64,000 nt of DNA from Litomosoides sigmodontis (lineage: Eukaryota; Nematoda; Chromadorea; Rhabditida; Onchocercidae): assembly GCA_963070105.1 (NCBI GenBank), contig OY718806.1, positions 4,113,865 through 4,177,864 on the forward strand. Reading direction: 5' to 3'. The first letter of the stretch is position 1, and every line of letters begins with the position of its first letter. The notes under the pieces were generated by a model, which was given only the letters and a program-made list of their open reading frames with translations, made no database searches and had not been told where the DNA came from. Below are positions 52,757 through 64,000 of the stretch, piece after piece. The translations under genes were made by a program, and so were the position numbers.

Positions 52757-54393
52757 ATGGATTTTTTTTCTTCGAGTTTTAATGCCGAAATGGTTTTAAG
52801 TGATGTCAACCTTTCCTCGAAAGGGTTCGGAATTTTTGCGTCAGTTGACAAATTTGAACAACACTTACTGAACACAAATATTGCTCTCGTTGGAGAGTTA
52901 CAAAAGCTGGAACCTCAGGAAAATGTAAAGAAATTAAACGGATTGCCCAGGTAAACTATGGAAAGGTGGTGAGCGTTTTAAAAGTTTAGAAGCAAAGACG
53001 GAAATCAGAATTTAGAGTGCTTGTCATGGATGCTGGCTATCTGAAGCTTTCAAGTATGGAAATGGTGTTTACGTTTTAAAAAAAAAACCGTCTTTAACGA
53101 ATTTCAACTTTATGTGATGTGGAGGTTTTTGTCCGATTATCGTTTCTCAGGAATTGATTAAGTGCGCTGTTTGGAGATATTTATCGATGTTTAATATTGA
53201 CAGTACTTCACTTCCAACGCGAATATTGTTTTAAAAGTCAATATTGACTCAGACATTAAATATGCAACATTCCTACACACATATAAAAAGATTTCCCGTA
53301 TATATGTGAATTCCTCAATCGACTTGTAGTAAGTATTCGGTCTGTCGAATTCATTTTTGATAAGAGCTTTCGAAGCATGAATATATTTATTAGTTGGTAC
53401 ACCCGACCAGCAGGAAATGTCCATCAATTATGTTATACGCAAAGGTTAGGCTAAATTGGTTTAAGCAGTGAAGTTCGTCCGTTTACATTCATCTCGTTAT
53501 ATTTTTTTGAACTGTATTCTATTATTGAATGAAGCAAATTTCAGGAAAGGTCGACTATCACAAATATGTGCACAAAAAGGAAGAAACCTAACTGAAACTG
53601 CTCGGGAATTAAACTTTAATAAGGTGGCGCTATTTGTTCATGTCGGATCTTACTTTAATGTTTATAACTTAACTGCTTATAGAGAAGGGATGCTAACTGC
53701 TCTCAAACAGTCCAGCAAGGACCAATGAAACGTTTGGAAGAGTGTATGGAACGTGGACATCGTGTGTGCATTAATTTGCGAGGGCGGAATAGCGTAAACT
53801 CGTTCATTGACGCGAAAGTTGTTGCATTTGATAAGCACTGGAACTTGCTAATAAGGTTTGTCGTACTCTGACACGAACTGGCCAGAAATTACATGCCAAC
53901 GTCTGCATATCGACTTCCCACAAAACGGCAACCTACTATCTCAAATTTTAACTTATTGCTATTGCTGACAAGCACCCACTTGTCTTAGTTCCCAAACAGT
54001 CATAAAGCTGTGAGGTTAAATCTTTCATGTCTTGAAATCACAATATGTGCTGCTCACTTACTAATCTCAGGTGAAATATGGTTTATGTTAGGGAAGTAAA
54101 TACGAATCAGAACTTTAATACGACATTACGAATTTGTAAAAATCAAAGTTTAGTGAGCATCCAATAATTTATAAGCGTATAAATCAACAAAATAATATAG
54201 AGACGGTGATGAGAGTTTCAAGCCGTCAATACGAATGAAACGTCAAGTCACCAAGAGTATGCGGATAACAACGCCACACCGGTATTATGAAAGCCAATAT
54301 AAGGATGGGAAGGGTAAAACAAAAACACAATGGCGACGTCATTTACCATTTTCGCTGATACGTGGGGACGACATTGTTCTAATTGCTTGCTGA
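52757..54393 (+). CDS. lsm11: U7 snRNP-specific Sm-like protein LSM11
   Basis: LSM11 replaces SmD2 in the U7 snRNP and recruits FLASH for 3' cleavage of replication-dependent histone mRNAs. Four exons in perfect phase, 52757-52950, 53545-53623, 53716-53855 and 54201-54393, encode 201 aa. The N-terminal segment (MDFFSSSFNAEMVLSDVNLS, then FASVDKFEQHLL) resembles the LSM11 FLASH-binding region. The Sm1 motif spans exon 3: GPMKRLEECMERGHRVCINL followed by DAKVVAFDKHWNLLI. Exon 4 starts RDGDE at the position of the LSM11 DVDE element. The carboxyl-terminal Sm2 part is TQWRRHLPFSLIRGDDIVLI, with the typical IRG(D/E). The split Sm fold with a long inserted linker is specific to LSM11 rather than LSM10 or SmD proteins. 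Shorter than the human protein. Poly(A) signal at 54557-54562. Confidence 0.82.
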
Positions 54394-54628
54394 GCGTTCC
54401 CTATGGTAAGTGCATTCGAAAAACTACTTGGTACATTTTCTGCAAAAATATTTGGAACAAAATAATATTCACAGATGATCAGCGAAAGAGTGGGATCGTA
54501 ACCCACGTATCAGATTCTAGAAAGCCTTTTCCTACTTTTGCAAAATAATTTCAAAAAATAAACACCTTTATCCGATAAAATGTGGGAATTTGATAAAATT
54601 ACTTTAGAAAATGACTTATTTCCTAACT
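54394..54628. terminator. Convergent 3' spacer between LSM11 and exportin-T
   Basis: Only 235 bases separate the two facing stop codons. AATAAA at 54557-54562 serves LSM11 (plus strand). The transcripts may overlap at their 3' ends. Confidence 0.5.
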
Positions 54629-57600
54629 TCACGGTGCAACTCTTTCCGCCTTCATTAGCCTCAGCTGAACATACTGCATATCCAAAGCATTTTCCAATTG
54701 TTTACCCTGTAATTTTTCACTGCTTATAATAAATATGTGCATCAGTCTACCACATGTACAAAGATTCACAATGAAATATGCTATTTTGAATTATCCAAAA
54801 ATTAGGTACTTACCTTATAACTGCATATACATTGACAGAAATTTCGAGCAATATCTATAGGAAGAAACAACTGTAAGTGCCGGTCAAACCTGCAAGAATG
54901 TCTACGTGATTACAGGTGTCAAACTTCGGGTGTTTTAATTTTAGATGAAAACAGTAAAACTAACAGATCTCTTACCTTTCGAAAGAATATGATCGTAGAG
55001 TTTGTAAACACACGTAAATTTCGTGCTGCAGCAAAACACACTGAGCGTCTGCAAGGTCATGGTGACCATTAAGAGGAGTCTGCAAATAATGGTTACGTCA
55101 TGTTTAATTTAGAAACAAAAAACTGCGGGTGCATTTGGAAAAATTCCTACAGATATGGAAGGTCCAATTATGACTCATCATTTTTTTCAAAATATCCTAC
55201 ACATCATATACGTAGGAAAATTACCAGAAACGCGCCAGAAACCGCCTTCTCCCATAAAAAATCGATAGCTGACCCATCATTCGAGAGCCTTCGAAACAGT
55301 TTGTTAATAATTTGAAATGTAAGGCGTTGCGTTGGTATATCATTTAAGTCCATGAAAGAAACGAGTGAGTCTGCTACTTTGTGGAGAAATTTGGTGCCTT
55401 CAAAGTTAAAGAATTTGAAGTGATCTTCCGTTAAAGAAGACTAAATCCGGAAATGAATTAACGAAAAATTGCACAAAGTAGGAATTTGAGATTTCATACC
55501 ATCTGTCAATACAACAATTAGATCGTTTGTCAAGATACTCAAGATTGTTTGCAGATAAGCTCGGTTATAATAAATGATGTCCCTATCGCCGTTCTCATTT
55601 GATATATCGAATGGTATTCTTTGTGCGCTCCATAAAATATCAAACAAAGCGGGAATATCCAGGCCTGTTTCCAAAAGGCGTTTCTGAAATAGAATTTGCC
55701 ACCCTGTTGAGGAAACCTACCAGAGCAGAACTCCTTCAAGTGATATAGTAGCAAGTGATTTGCTCACAAAAGAGAAAGCGACAGTTTGGAAGGAGACAAT
55801 AATATGATAAAGTCTGTAGAAACACACCTTGAACTTGCCAAAAATTTGTTGCAATAAAATAAGAAAGTCATGTGCCACTTTAAGATTTGAACCAACGTCA
55901 AGATATTTAGCACAAATAGCTGGTAACATAACTAGTATTTCGCTATCAAGACAGGTGACCATCCGATGAAGGTACTGCCTCAGTGCATCCAGTCCTTCCA
56001 CATTATCTGGAGTTATCTTATCCAGAAATACCTAAGAATTATATCAACTTATTACTATCTCAATAATCGGAAATGTTGATAGCCAATTGAAGCAACACAA
56101 AATAGTTTTAAAAAAACCAAGTTTCCACTCCAAAATGAACTTTTCCTATCCTCTGACCGTACGTAAAAAAAAATTTCGTAAAGGAGTTCACACAGCAATG
56201 AGATAACACAAAACAAGTAAAGGATGAACGCACTTCCATCAATTCAATAAAAATAATAGTGCACTGACAGCATTGCATGGTGTAGTTATTTGTAAATGCT
56301 TTAGTAACACGCCTGAAAATATGGATAATCATATTATACATATAACTGCCAAAAACACACAGTTCTAAACTAAGATTAAATCGAAAACTCACGCGCTATA
56401 ACCAATTACATCAGCATAGCGCTGATAAAGCTGATGTACTTCTTCAACATTCTTTGTTCGTGATAATCTTTCCGTTATGCGTGAGAATTTTTGAAGTAAT
56501 GATAAACCGAGAGCTTTAATGCATTCTTGCTTTCTTTCAACAAATAGATTGCTGTGAACAATTAACACTGATGTAGATTCATATAGATACATCTAAAATT
56601 TGATAAAAACAATATCCCATTGATTACAGGAGTATCAAACAAAATTTATGCGCAAAACATGATGGATGATTAAGATATCAAAACTTGAGGATCGAAAACA
56701 ATTCATAATATCTGATATGCTGAAAAGTGCTAGCTTAACTAATAAGTTGACCAAAGGGAATGGTTTAACCATTAAAATCGTAAGTCTAGGACAAAAAAAC
56801 ACATATAGAGAGCTAAAATTATGAACAGTCTAAATTTTGGATCTTATGGCGGTATAAACAGCAGTAACGAAATGCGAAAGACAACCTGATCCTCTTTCGA
56901 AAGCTGATAATCTTCTTCCGATGTTACTGTGAAAAATGACTCTAACTTTGCCAGAACATTTTCAGCTTGACTACCTATGAAAAGCCTGAAAACATCTTTT
57001 AATGAGAAAGCAATTTAAAGAAGCTATTTATTAAAATATTTTGCTTACTTATGTGCTTTCACAAAGCGACAAAACAAGTAGATAATGCGACTTCTTGACT
57101 GCAACGAAACCTGGCGAAGACCACGTGTATCTAGGAATGCTTCCTGAAAAGGAAAAGAGAAAAAATTATCATAATGCTTGTCTAGTATCTATGTGGACTG
57201 GAGACTTCGCTGAAAACCTACATATTAAAGGAGCTGAAAAGCAGTCATTAATAAACACCTTACTTACTGTTGGATGTATACCTAAGACTAAAATTTTAAA
57301 TCCAAACCAGTATCATTGGCAATGGACCGGTACTACTTTGCAGCACTCTTTCACAATGGCAAGCAATTTCGAAGAATAATGTATTAATACAAGGTAAACC
57401 ACAATGATTTATCGTACTTTGTAGAATCTAAATACATCAATTTTTAAACAGATAAGAATACGCCAAATATTAATATAAGGTAATCCCCAATGATTTATAG
57501 AAAAACATTGCTTTTAATTTTATAATTTTTTGTGTAGTTAAAAAGTTACTAATTTACACAAATAAAACGAACCTTCAATACCATTTTTTTTGCGCGATCA

Positions 57601-60600
57601 CAGATCACACTACTATTATTTCCAAAATTTGTCTGCAAAAAACTTCTGTAAAAGATTTATACTCAGTTGACTTATGTAAATTCCACTTTGCAGCTTCTAA
57701 TATGTATTCTTCCACTTATGAGTAAAAATAGGTATTCATTTAACATAACTTATCCAAATGCAAAATAGAGCGTTCGAATCAAATCATATAGGAAATTAAC
57801 ACGGAAGTTTCATAGTCTCATATTGCACATAATTCCGATATTTAAATACACCACAGATTTTTCAAAGCACATGAAATAACGTACGTGTACGAAGTCCGGA
57901 AGATCGTACACTAATGCTAAAGTAGCTTCAACAACATTCACGTGACATTGCTTCCAGTTTTCACATACATTACGCACCGAAAGCTCCAGTTTCGTCAATA
58001 TCTCCTCCGGTTCCTAGATTTTTGAGCCAGTGAAATTAAATAAATAAGAATATCCGGCGACCAAAAACAAACGGAAATAAGTGGAATCATGCGAATCTAT
58101 CACCTGACTAGTACTTTGGCATCTATTTCAAGCTATCATATGCAATTATAACTGCTCTTGACCAAAATGTTATCCATTTTCGTAATTGCTAGCACCTATT
58201 TCATGCATCACGCCAATCTCAATTTCATCATTTTAACCCTTTTTCCTCTCTTTTTTTCTGCCTCATCGCTTAATTCAAACTCAGTATTATATGAAAATGA
58301 CGTACAAAATTTCCAATTGCTGACAGCATATTTCGAAGTTGTCTTCTATACGCCATGAATTCAGCCACAACCTCACCATCCGTACTATTCAAGTCAACAC
58401 TACCTGCTTTATACCTAAATATATAAAGTTCTTTACAATACCATAAAAAATTGTGTTAAAGATATCAGAATTTTATTTTAACTGATTTTCTTAACTGTGC
58501 CCATCGTAACTATCAAACAAAAAAAATTAAATAAAAGTTTCCACATGTGAAGGGCAATGTATAATGTATTCATCAAGAATAATATCAACAATGTCTCCCA
58601 CATAGGTCGTATAACTACCAATTAAATTTTTTGTAGTTCAGAAAAGAATCAGTCACCTATCCATGGCTATGCAGATCATTCGACTAGTGAAATCGTGTCG
58701 CTTCTCAAACTCCTGAGTTTTAAGAATATACACATAACGCCGCAGAAATTCGATAACAGTTTCAGAGGCATCTATATCCTGAAATTTCACAGAACTGAAT
58801 AAAAGGAGCTTCAGCTAAAATAATAAAAATATAGACAATGAATGTAAACAATTATAAAAAAACCTCGTAAGAAAAGCATAGCAAAGCGATTTCAGCCTGT
58901 TGTCGGAGAAGCGCTTCACACTCCATGGCTTTTTCCATGTCACCAACTTTTGAAAAGCTGAAAACTATTTTATACAAGAAGTGTATTTGCTTGATTTTAT
59001 CAAATTGTGTTCCTTCCACTATAGTATGAGAAATGTCGCATTGCTGTGAGACATTGTTCTGCAACTTGCATGAAGGCATACTGAAGTAAGAAATGAAGTT
59101 CTAGACCTTCGAACCGCTACATTCCTTAAGGATGTTATAGCTGAATCTAACTAAATGTGCTACATAGTACTAGAATTATACGACAAACATGAAGATACCA
59201 TGCATGGCAATCGATCAAAGCGCAGCCTAATGAGTTTATGAGAGGTCCAGTTCTCAAAACATCATCAACATCATTTTTCTGAAATAATTTCTTATACTTC
59301 CATAGAGAACAAACAGCAGACGATATTTCTGAGAATTTAGAACCTATGTTCTCAACTAGTACAAGACATTAAAATTTACTTGGAAATGCTTACTTTTAAA
59401 TCCAACGATCCGTTGTCGCGCAAAACAGTACACAACGACACAGTAAGTAAAAGCTTTTTTTCAGCATCCATGCCTTTCATGACCATTGCACTGATAGCTG
59501 ATACTGCTGATTCACAAGTATATTCATTTTTTAGACAGTCTAAACATCATCTTGATAAATCTACCCAGTTTATAAACATTCAAAAACTTATCAATGAATT
59601 TAAATAGCTACTAATAATAAATGGGATGGTAGTGCTGTTGACAACAAGTTCCAAATCAATCCAATCGATGTAACAAGCAATGACATCTAAACAAAGCTTC
59701 CGGGTCTTTAGATCACTGTTTTCCGCCTAAAAATATGGCACGAAGTTTTGAAATGATATGCATTGTGAATATTGACATTTTGAATCCAAAATAACAAAAT
59801 CAGCGATTTTAAAGAATGCGAAACTCTACTTCGTCCCGATAAGCAACACTACTGTCAGTAATCACTTAAGTTTCAATTTAAATGATTTGGAATTAGAAAA
59901 AAAATCAACAACGTGAGCTGATAATAATTCAAAAAAACTTTTGAACTAATTTCACAAAACTCGTTAAACTGACTAATATTTGAGTCCATATTAGTGCCAG
60001 ACTACTGTTGCAATTTTCGCGCATAGCATCTTTTATTCGCATATTTCTTTCAGTTACCTGTTAGAAAGATTAAAGCAGAATGAAATGAAAATGTAAATTT
60101 GCAGTAGCAAAAAAAATATGAAAATTATTAGCAAATAACTTATCATCAAAACAAATTTAAGACCAATTACACACGTGAAGCTTTTCCACAAAAAATGGTC
60201 AAAGACGAGCAAAAATTTTATGCATTTTTTCCAAGTTTTTGTAAATTAAAGTCAAAGTAAAACATAGTTATTTCTTGAGTACATTGCTTTCCAATGAAAT
60301 CATAAAACATGCAGTTTTGCAGTGTATTAGCATTCGATCGGGACAATCAGAAGGTATAATGCAGATCATTCTCGGCAGGATTCCTCTTACGAGAAATTTG
60401 CGCTTTCCTACGTTTACGTGGGTTCATCTAATCAGAATTCTGCTACTAATCATCCGTTCAAGTCATAACGATTACGGTAAAGAGCTTTTACAGTTCAAAT
60501 CACATATACAAAAGCATCCCGAACAGGCAGAACGGTATTTAGAATAGAGTGATAAACAACTGCTTCCTCCAAATTACAATACCTGCTTGGTACGCCGAAT

Positions 60601-61306
60601 CTCTCGATCAACCACCTCACAATCAATAGCAATCAGAGTGCGCAGGAAAAAGACTGTTATTTCAGGTGATGATACCATTTGTTGGAAAAATACCTTAAGT
60701 GTAGAAAATGCAATGGTCCTTTTCTTAACTTACATTAAAAAAAACAAAAATCTCCATGAATATACACTACTATTTGCATTTCACACTATGACACAAATAT
60801 AAAAGAAACTCGCCTCTTCCATAAAATTAGGCCAACGCTTTGGAAAATCGGCAGCAAAAACTAAAGCAAAAAGTTGAGCCATTTTGTTCACTAAATATGA
60901 TGGCTGGCTTCTAGAACTTCTGAAACAAAAATCTTTAGTTTAAAGAGTAAGACCATAACTCTCAGATAGCAAATGAAATGTTGAACTTACAAGTGCTGCA
61001 ACCAGCCACACATCCATCGTCGGATAATATTGTGATCTTGATCGCTATCCGCATAGCGTACTGTCAAATAGGTTTCAATTACTTGTAGAAGCATAAAGTG
61101 CTCCTCGGGATCACTGAAATTTTTTTCTTTCATGGACTTTGTTGTGCAAACCAAGTCATTGCTATTATTATATGAAAAAAATTGTAAAAATCATCTCATA
61201 CAAAACTTTTCTTAAACGGGTATACGCACCAGCCATTAATGATTTTTTCGATGCAATTCTTCCATCCATCACAGTCATTCTTCAATTTTTCTATGCATTC
61301 AAAAAT
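54629..61306 (-). CDS. Exportin-T (tRNA nuclear export receptor)
   Basis: RanGTP-dependent karyopherin that carries mature tRNA to the cytoplasm (XPOT/Los1 family). Twenty-four minus-strand exons from 61230-61306 down to 54629-54706 give about 930 aa, close to the family length. Matching stretches in order: IFECIEKLKNDCDGWKNCIE, WMCGWLQHL, NKMAQLFALVFAADFPKRWP, LRTLIAIDCEVVDREI, VTERNMRIKDAMRENC, YIDWIDLELVV, YRRQLRNML, TLFFEIACHCERV, AFLDTRGLRQVS with YLFCRFVKAHK, LYESTSVLIVHSNLFVERKQ, YLHRMVTCLDSEILVMLPA, LFDILWSAQRIPFDI, HHDLADAQCVLLQHE. All internal junctions close in phase. The donor at 60813 is GC (GAG|GCGAGT). The first coding exon is unresolved: an ATG at 61389 starts MVTLDE before a GTGAGC donor, but its phase does not fit exon 61230-61306. 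Confidence 0.92.
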
Positions 61307-61389
61307 CTGCAAATCGACAAATTATAAACTCATCAATATTTTGAAAGATCATCAGTAAACAATACCGCTCACTCATCTAAGGTAACCAT

Positions 61390-62485
61390 CTTCCTGGGTC
61401 GAACCAGTTGCATACCACTTTTAGCTAGAATTGGTCTTTTAAGAATGTATCAAGTACCGTAAATGAAAATATTCCACAAGCACTAACTTGCCTACGGAAG
61501 AAGGAAGATAACATTTTATGACAACCCTGAAGTTAAAGCTATTTGAATAATTCACCGTGTGGTGCTGTGCAGTATTAGCCAGTGAAGCAATAGAAACCAT
61601 AATAGTAAGTGCTACAGAATCCACTAAAGTAGCTCCTTCGAACAACACACCTAAAACGTTAAAGATAAAAAGCAAAACACACAAGTCCACTGAATTAGTG
61701 ACGGTGAAAAAACCTTTCATGAGGAAGCGACGAAGTTAGTAACTTCCACCGCAATTAATAGTTTAGAAACTAACAGCCGTTTTCATTGCCGACAGAAAAT
61801 GAAAATTCAACTCACTACAGTAAGTGAAGTTTCTAAGAAACTGCAGTATGGATGTGAGCAATCAAATTCTGACTTACTGACACTTCACAGTAACACTTCA
61901 GAAGTGAAAAACCACACACCAACCAGCCTCCAACTAGCCTTATTAAATCGTTTCTCAAAAGATTGGGACACAAAGTTTCACAGCGGAAAAGGCTGGATGC
62001 AGGTGAAATATTGTAATTGATTAGTCAGGCAAGTGGAAGGCGGTGGGGATAGCCGTCGTTACTGTTTTTCCCCGCTGATGGTGGAGGCGGGAATGAGAGG
62101 TGAGAGGGAGATTGTTCCTCCGTAGAAAGGGTGTATTCCTTACGTTATACTCGGAGACAAAATCTTGATTCGGCAGTTCACGCATTCGGGAAATCTCGGT
62201 TTAATTCTGGGACATTTTTCATTGTCATAACCGGGAGTAAATTTTTTCCGTCCTACGTGAGTGTGGGACGTTTAAATCTCGTTGTTTGAAAAGAAAAAGG
62301 TTCTTGGAAAATCGATTTTCCAGTGGAGTAATTGGAAGCCATCATTTTTGTGAGAAAGCATTTGTCACTGCAAGTAATGCGTACGGCAGCAACATAAAAA
62401 CCATAATATTAAATATGGTTTAAATTGAGCACACAAGTTCTTTGTAGTTTTTCGAGGTGCGCTATTATTAAACAAGGTGGGGGCG
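61390..62485. other. Divergent region between exportin-T and CNOT4
   Basis: This contains the promoters of both flanking genes. Two Ser/Thr/Lys-rich plus-strand frames (61573-61739 with TESTKVAPSNNTPKTLKIKS, and 61799-62020 with LLTLHSNTSEVKNHTPTSLQ) have coding-like composition, but do not join in phase and match nothing I know. They may be 5' leader sequence of CNOT4 or a small unannotated gene. Confidence 0.4.
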
Positions 62486-63975
62486 ATGTCTAGTGATGAA
62501 CAGTCCGATAAAGAGGTATTTGCTTTTTCGTTTTTATTTCTTGATGCGGTTAGCTAAAATATTGTATTCATATAGTTCCGAGACTCGCCCATGCAAAAAC
62601 ACATGAATAGTTTAATGCCACTCAAAAATATTTTATCTGCATGGATGTGAAGTTTTTTGCTTAGTTGTTAGCATTTATTGTCGAACATACTGCGGAAAAT
62701 GCTGTGTAGGTCCTGTATCCTGATTTCCGGCCAGTATATTCCTGGTATACCTTTCTTATTGTGGTTCCAACTAATCTTTTTCAGTGCCCTTTGTGCATGG
62801 AAGCACTCGAAATCGATGATATCAATTTCTATCCCTGCAAATGTGAATATCAAGTAGAAATAAAGTTCTTTTATATTATCTAAGTTAAATTAAACTAATT
62901 TTTTTTCGAAATGTGCTAGTGTGCGAATCCGGAAGAAATATTTTCTTTAGGCACTACTGATGGAGTAGAAGTCAATTTAGTACTGTAATATTACATTTAT
63001 TTCACTATATTACATTCATTTACTACCATATATTACACATAATTACAGTGATATTTGCCGACGAAGTGATCCAGCAGTTTTAATTTCAGATATGTAGATT
63101 TTGTTGGCATCGATTGCGAACTGATGAGAATGGATTATGCCCTGCATGTAGGCAACCGTATCCGGAAGACCCTGTCAATTTTAAACCTCTCACTGCTTCA
63201 GATGTCCAAAAGATGAAAACTGAAAAGCGACAAAAACAGCAGCTGCAGAAGATCAAGATATGCGAGTCTAGGAAACATCTCTCCTCATACAGGTTTTATT
63301 TTCTGCGGAAAAGTTCTACGAAACCGTAAGATTCATGAAAAATAACTTTCCAGCTACGTGGGATTTAACTGGTCGATTAGCATTTCCAATTTCAGGGTGT
63401 TACAAAAGAATCTTGTGTATGTAGTGGGTTTGTCGGCTAGAGTTGCAGATCCAGAAACCTTAAAGAAAACAGAGTATTTTGGAAAATATGGCCGAATACT
63501 GAAGGTCAGTCCTGCAGGTGTTGTTACGTTACGTGTCACTGAAAAAAAATTGTAAGAGAATAAATGAGTATTGATGGTTATGTGCATAATAGGACCTTAC
63601 TGTAGGTTGCTGTGGGATCTTCGCCATCACTGAGCGGTCCACAGTCGGCATCGTTTACAGCTTATGTAACTTATGCGAGATATGAAGACGCACTTAGAGC
63701 TATACAGGTTTGTGTTTTGGCTGTTCCTTGTTTGTTTTGCCAGTGCTTTGAAATTTATTACGTTAGGCTTTCGCAACTGTACTTTATAAGTCTCGTGTCG
63801 CTTACATCTTTTAAGGGGAATGTCATAGATCCGTATGACTAAAATTTAGATCAATAAATTTACACAATTGTAGGCTGTAAATAATGCACAGTTAGATGGA
63901 CGTATTGTGAAGGCGTCACTTGGGACAACAAAATATTGTACAAATTTTCTTCGTAGTCAGCCATGTTATAAACCG
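62486..63975 (+). CDS. ntl-4: CNOT4/NOT4 E3 ubiquitin ligase, 5' part (continues beyond right edge)
   Basis: RING E3 ligase of the CCR4-NOT complex, acting in translational quality control and mRNA decay. Exons 62486-62515, 62785-62853, 63090-63292, 63396-63504, 63606-63707 and 63874-63975 close in phase. After MSSDEQSDKE comes the C4C4 RING (CPLCMEALEIDDINFYPCKC, ICRFCWHRLRTDENGLCPAC), then a basic helix (KMKTEKRQKQQLQKIKICES). Next are the RRM-like domain (VLQKNLVYVVGLSARVADPE, YFGKYGRILKV, SFTAYVTYARYEDALRAI, AVNNAQLDGRIVKASLGTTK) and the start of the C3H1 zinc finger (YCTNFLRSQPCYKP). The final exon ends at a GTCTGT donor, and the remaining gene lies outside the window. The eight-cysteine RING without histidine is the CNOT4 hallmark. 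Confidence 0.95.
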
Positions 63976-64000
63976 GTCTGTTTGTTTTGTGGTATATTCA

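Noticed and set aside
55717..55830. Extra exon in exportin-T (FVSKSLATISLEG frame)
   Set aside because: Neither side closes in phase, while direct joining of exons 55828-56031 and 55500-55683 is in phase and matches family spacing.
57095..57379. Plus-strand 94-codon frame
   Set aside because: Antisense shadow of two exportin-T exons (57049-57143 and 57308-57427) that read convincingly on the minus strand.
57620..57645. U7-like Sm-site similarity (AATTTGTCTG)
   Set aside because: It coincides with an exportin-T exon boundary and lacks the 3' hairpin and histone-complementary 5' end expected of U7 snRNA.
60275..60547. Plus-strand 90-codon frame opposite exportin-T
   Set aside because: It lies in an exportin-T intron. 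It has no splice context or family resemblance of its own.
61573..62020. Two plus-strand frames joined as one small gene
   Set aside because: The possible donor after 61734 and acceptor before 61796 do not keep phase, so the join is unsupported.

Overview
The window is nuclear DNA of a nematode, most likely a parasitic clade III (filarial or spirurid-like) species. Evidence: AT-rich sequence, many short GT-AG introns with TTTCAG-type acceptors, AATAAA poly(A) signals, and genes whose closest recognisable relatives are worm genes (CED-2, LAD-2-like L1CAM, NTL-4). The species call is an inference; no marker gene is present. All genes were assembled by eye from exon translations, splice consensus and reading-phase bookkeeping. 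Family names come from remembered motifs, not from a search.

Layout, left to right: (1) 3' part of an ELKS/ERC/CAST active-zone gene (+, 78-2672); (2) a complete uridine-cytidine kinase-like UCKL1 gene (+, 6131-9099); (3) a plexin-like locus (+, 12117-19617) lacking a Sema domain and carrying several reading-frame lesions, probably a pseudogene; (4) convergent to it, an L1CAM-family receptor resembling LAD-2 (-, 28013-20643), with 6 Ig, 5 FnIII, a TM and a very short tail; (5) a 6.8-kb gene-poor stretch (28.0-34.8 kb) with a perfect ~325-bp AAT microsatellite and a G-quadruplex-type tract; (6) a secreted two-EF-hand protein (-, 36121-34854); (7) a SETMAR-like H3K methyltransferase (-, 38977-37688) followed on the same strand, only tens of bases downstream, by an unrecognised 100-aa protein (37607-36741), an operon-like arrangement; (8) head-to-head with it, a CED-2/CrkII adaptor (+, 39138-40971); (9) a long GLTSCR1/BICRA-like ncBAF subunit (+, 43827-50872); (10) an LSM11-like U7 snRNP protein (+, 52757-54393); (11) convergent to it, exportin-T (-, 61306-54629); (12) the 5' half of the CNOT4/NTL-4 ubiquitin ligase (+, 62486 to beyond the right edge).

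The themes are ordinary for a worm chromosome: synapse and axon guidance (ELKS, plexin, L1CAM), engulfment and migration signalling (CED-2), chromatin (SET, BICRA), and RNA metabolism (LSM11, exportin-T, CNOT4). Three items deserve most attention. One is an apparently intact LSM11 gene in a phylum whose model species is described as lacking the U7 snRNP. Another is a decayed, Sema-less plexin lying next to an intact relative of the L1CAM known to act with plexin in C. elegans. The third is the tight SET/100-aa gene pair. Three inverted repeats could form RNA hairpins; two lie in introns and pair completely, apart from G-U wobbles, on the host gene's sense strand. No transposon ORFs, CRISPR arrays, rRNA or convincing tRNA genes were seen.
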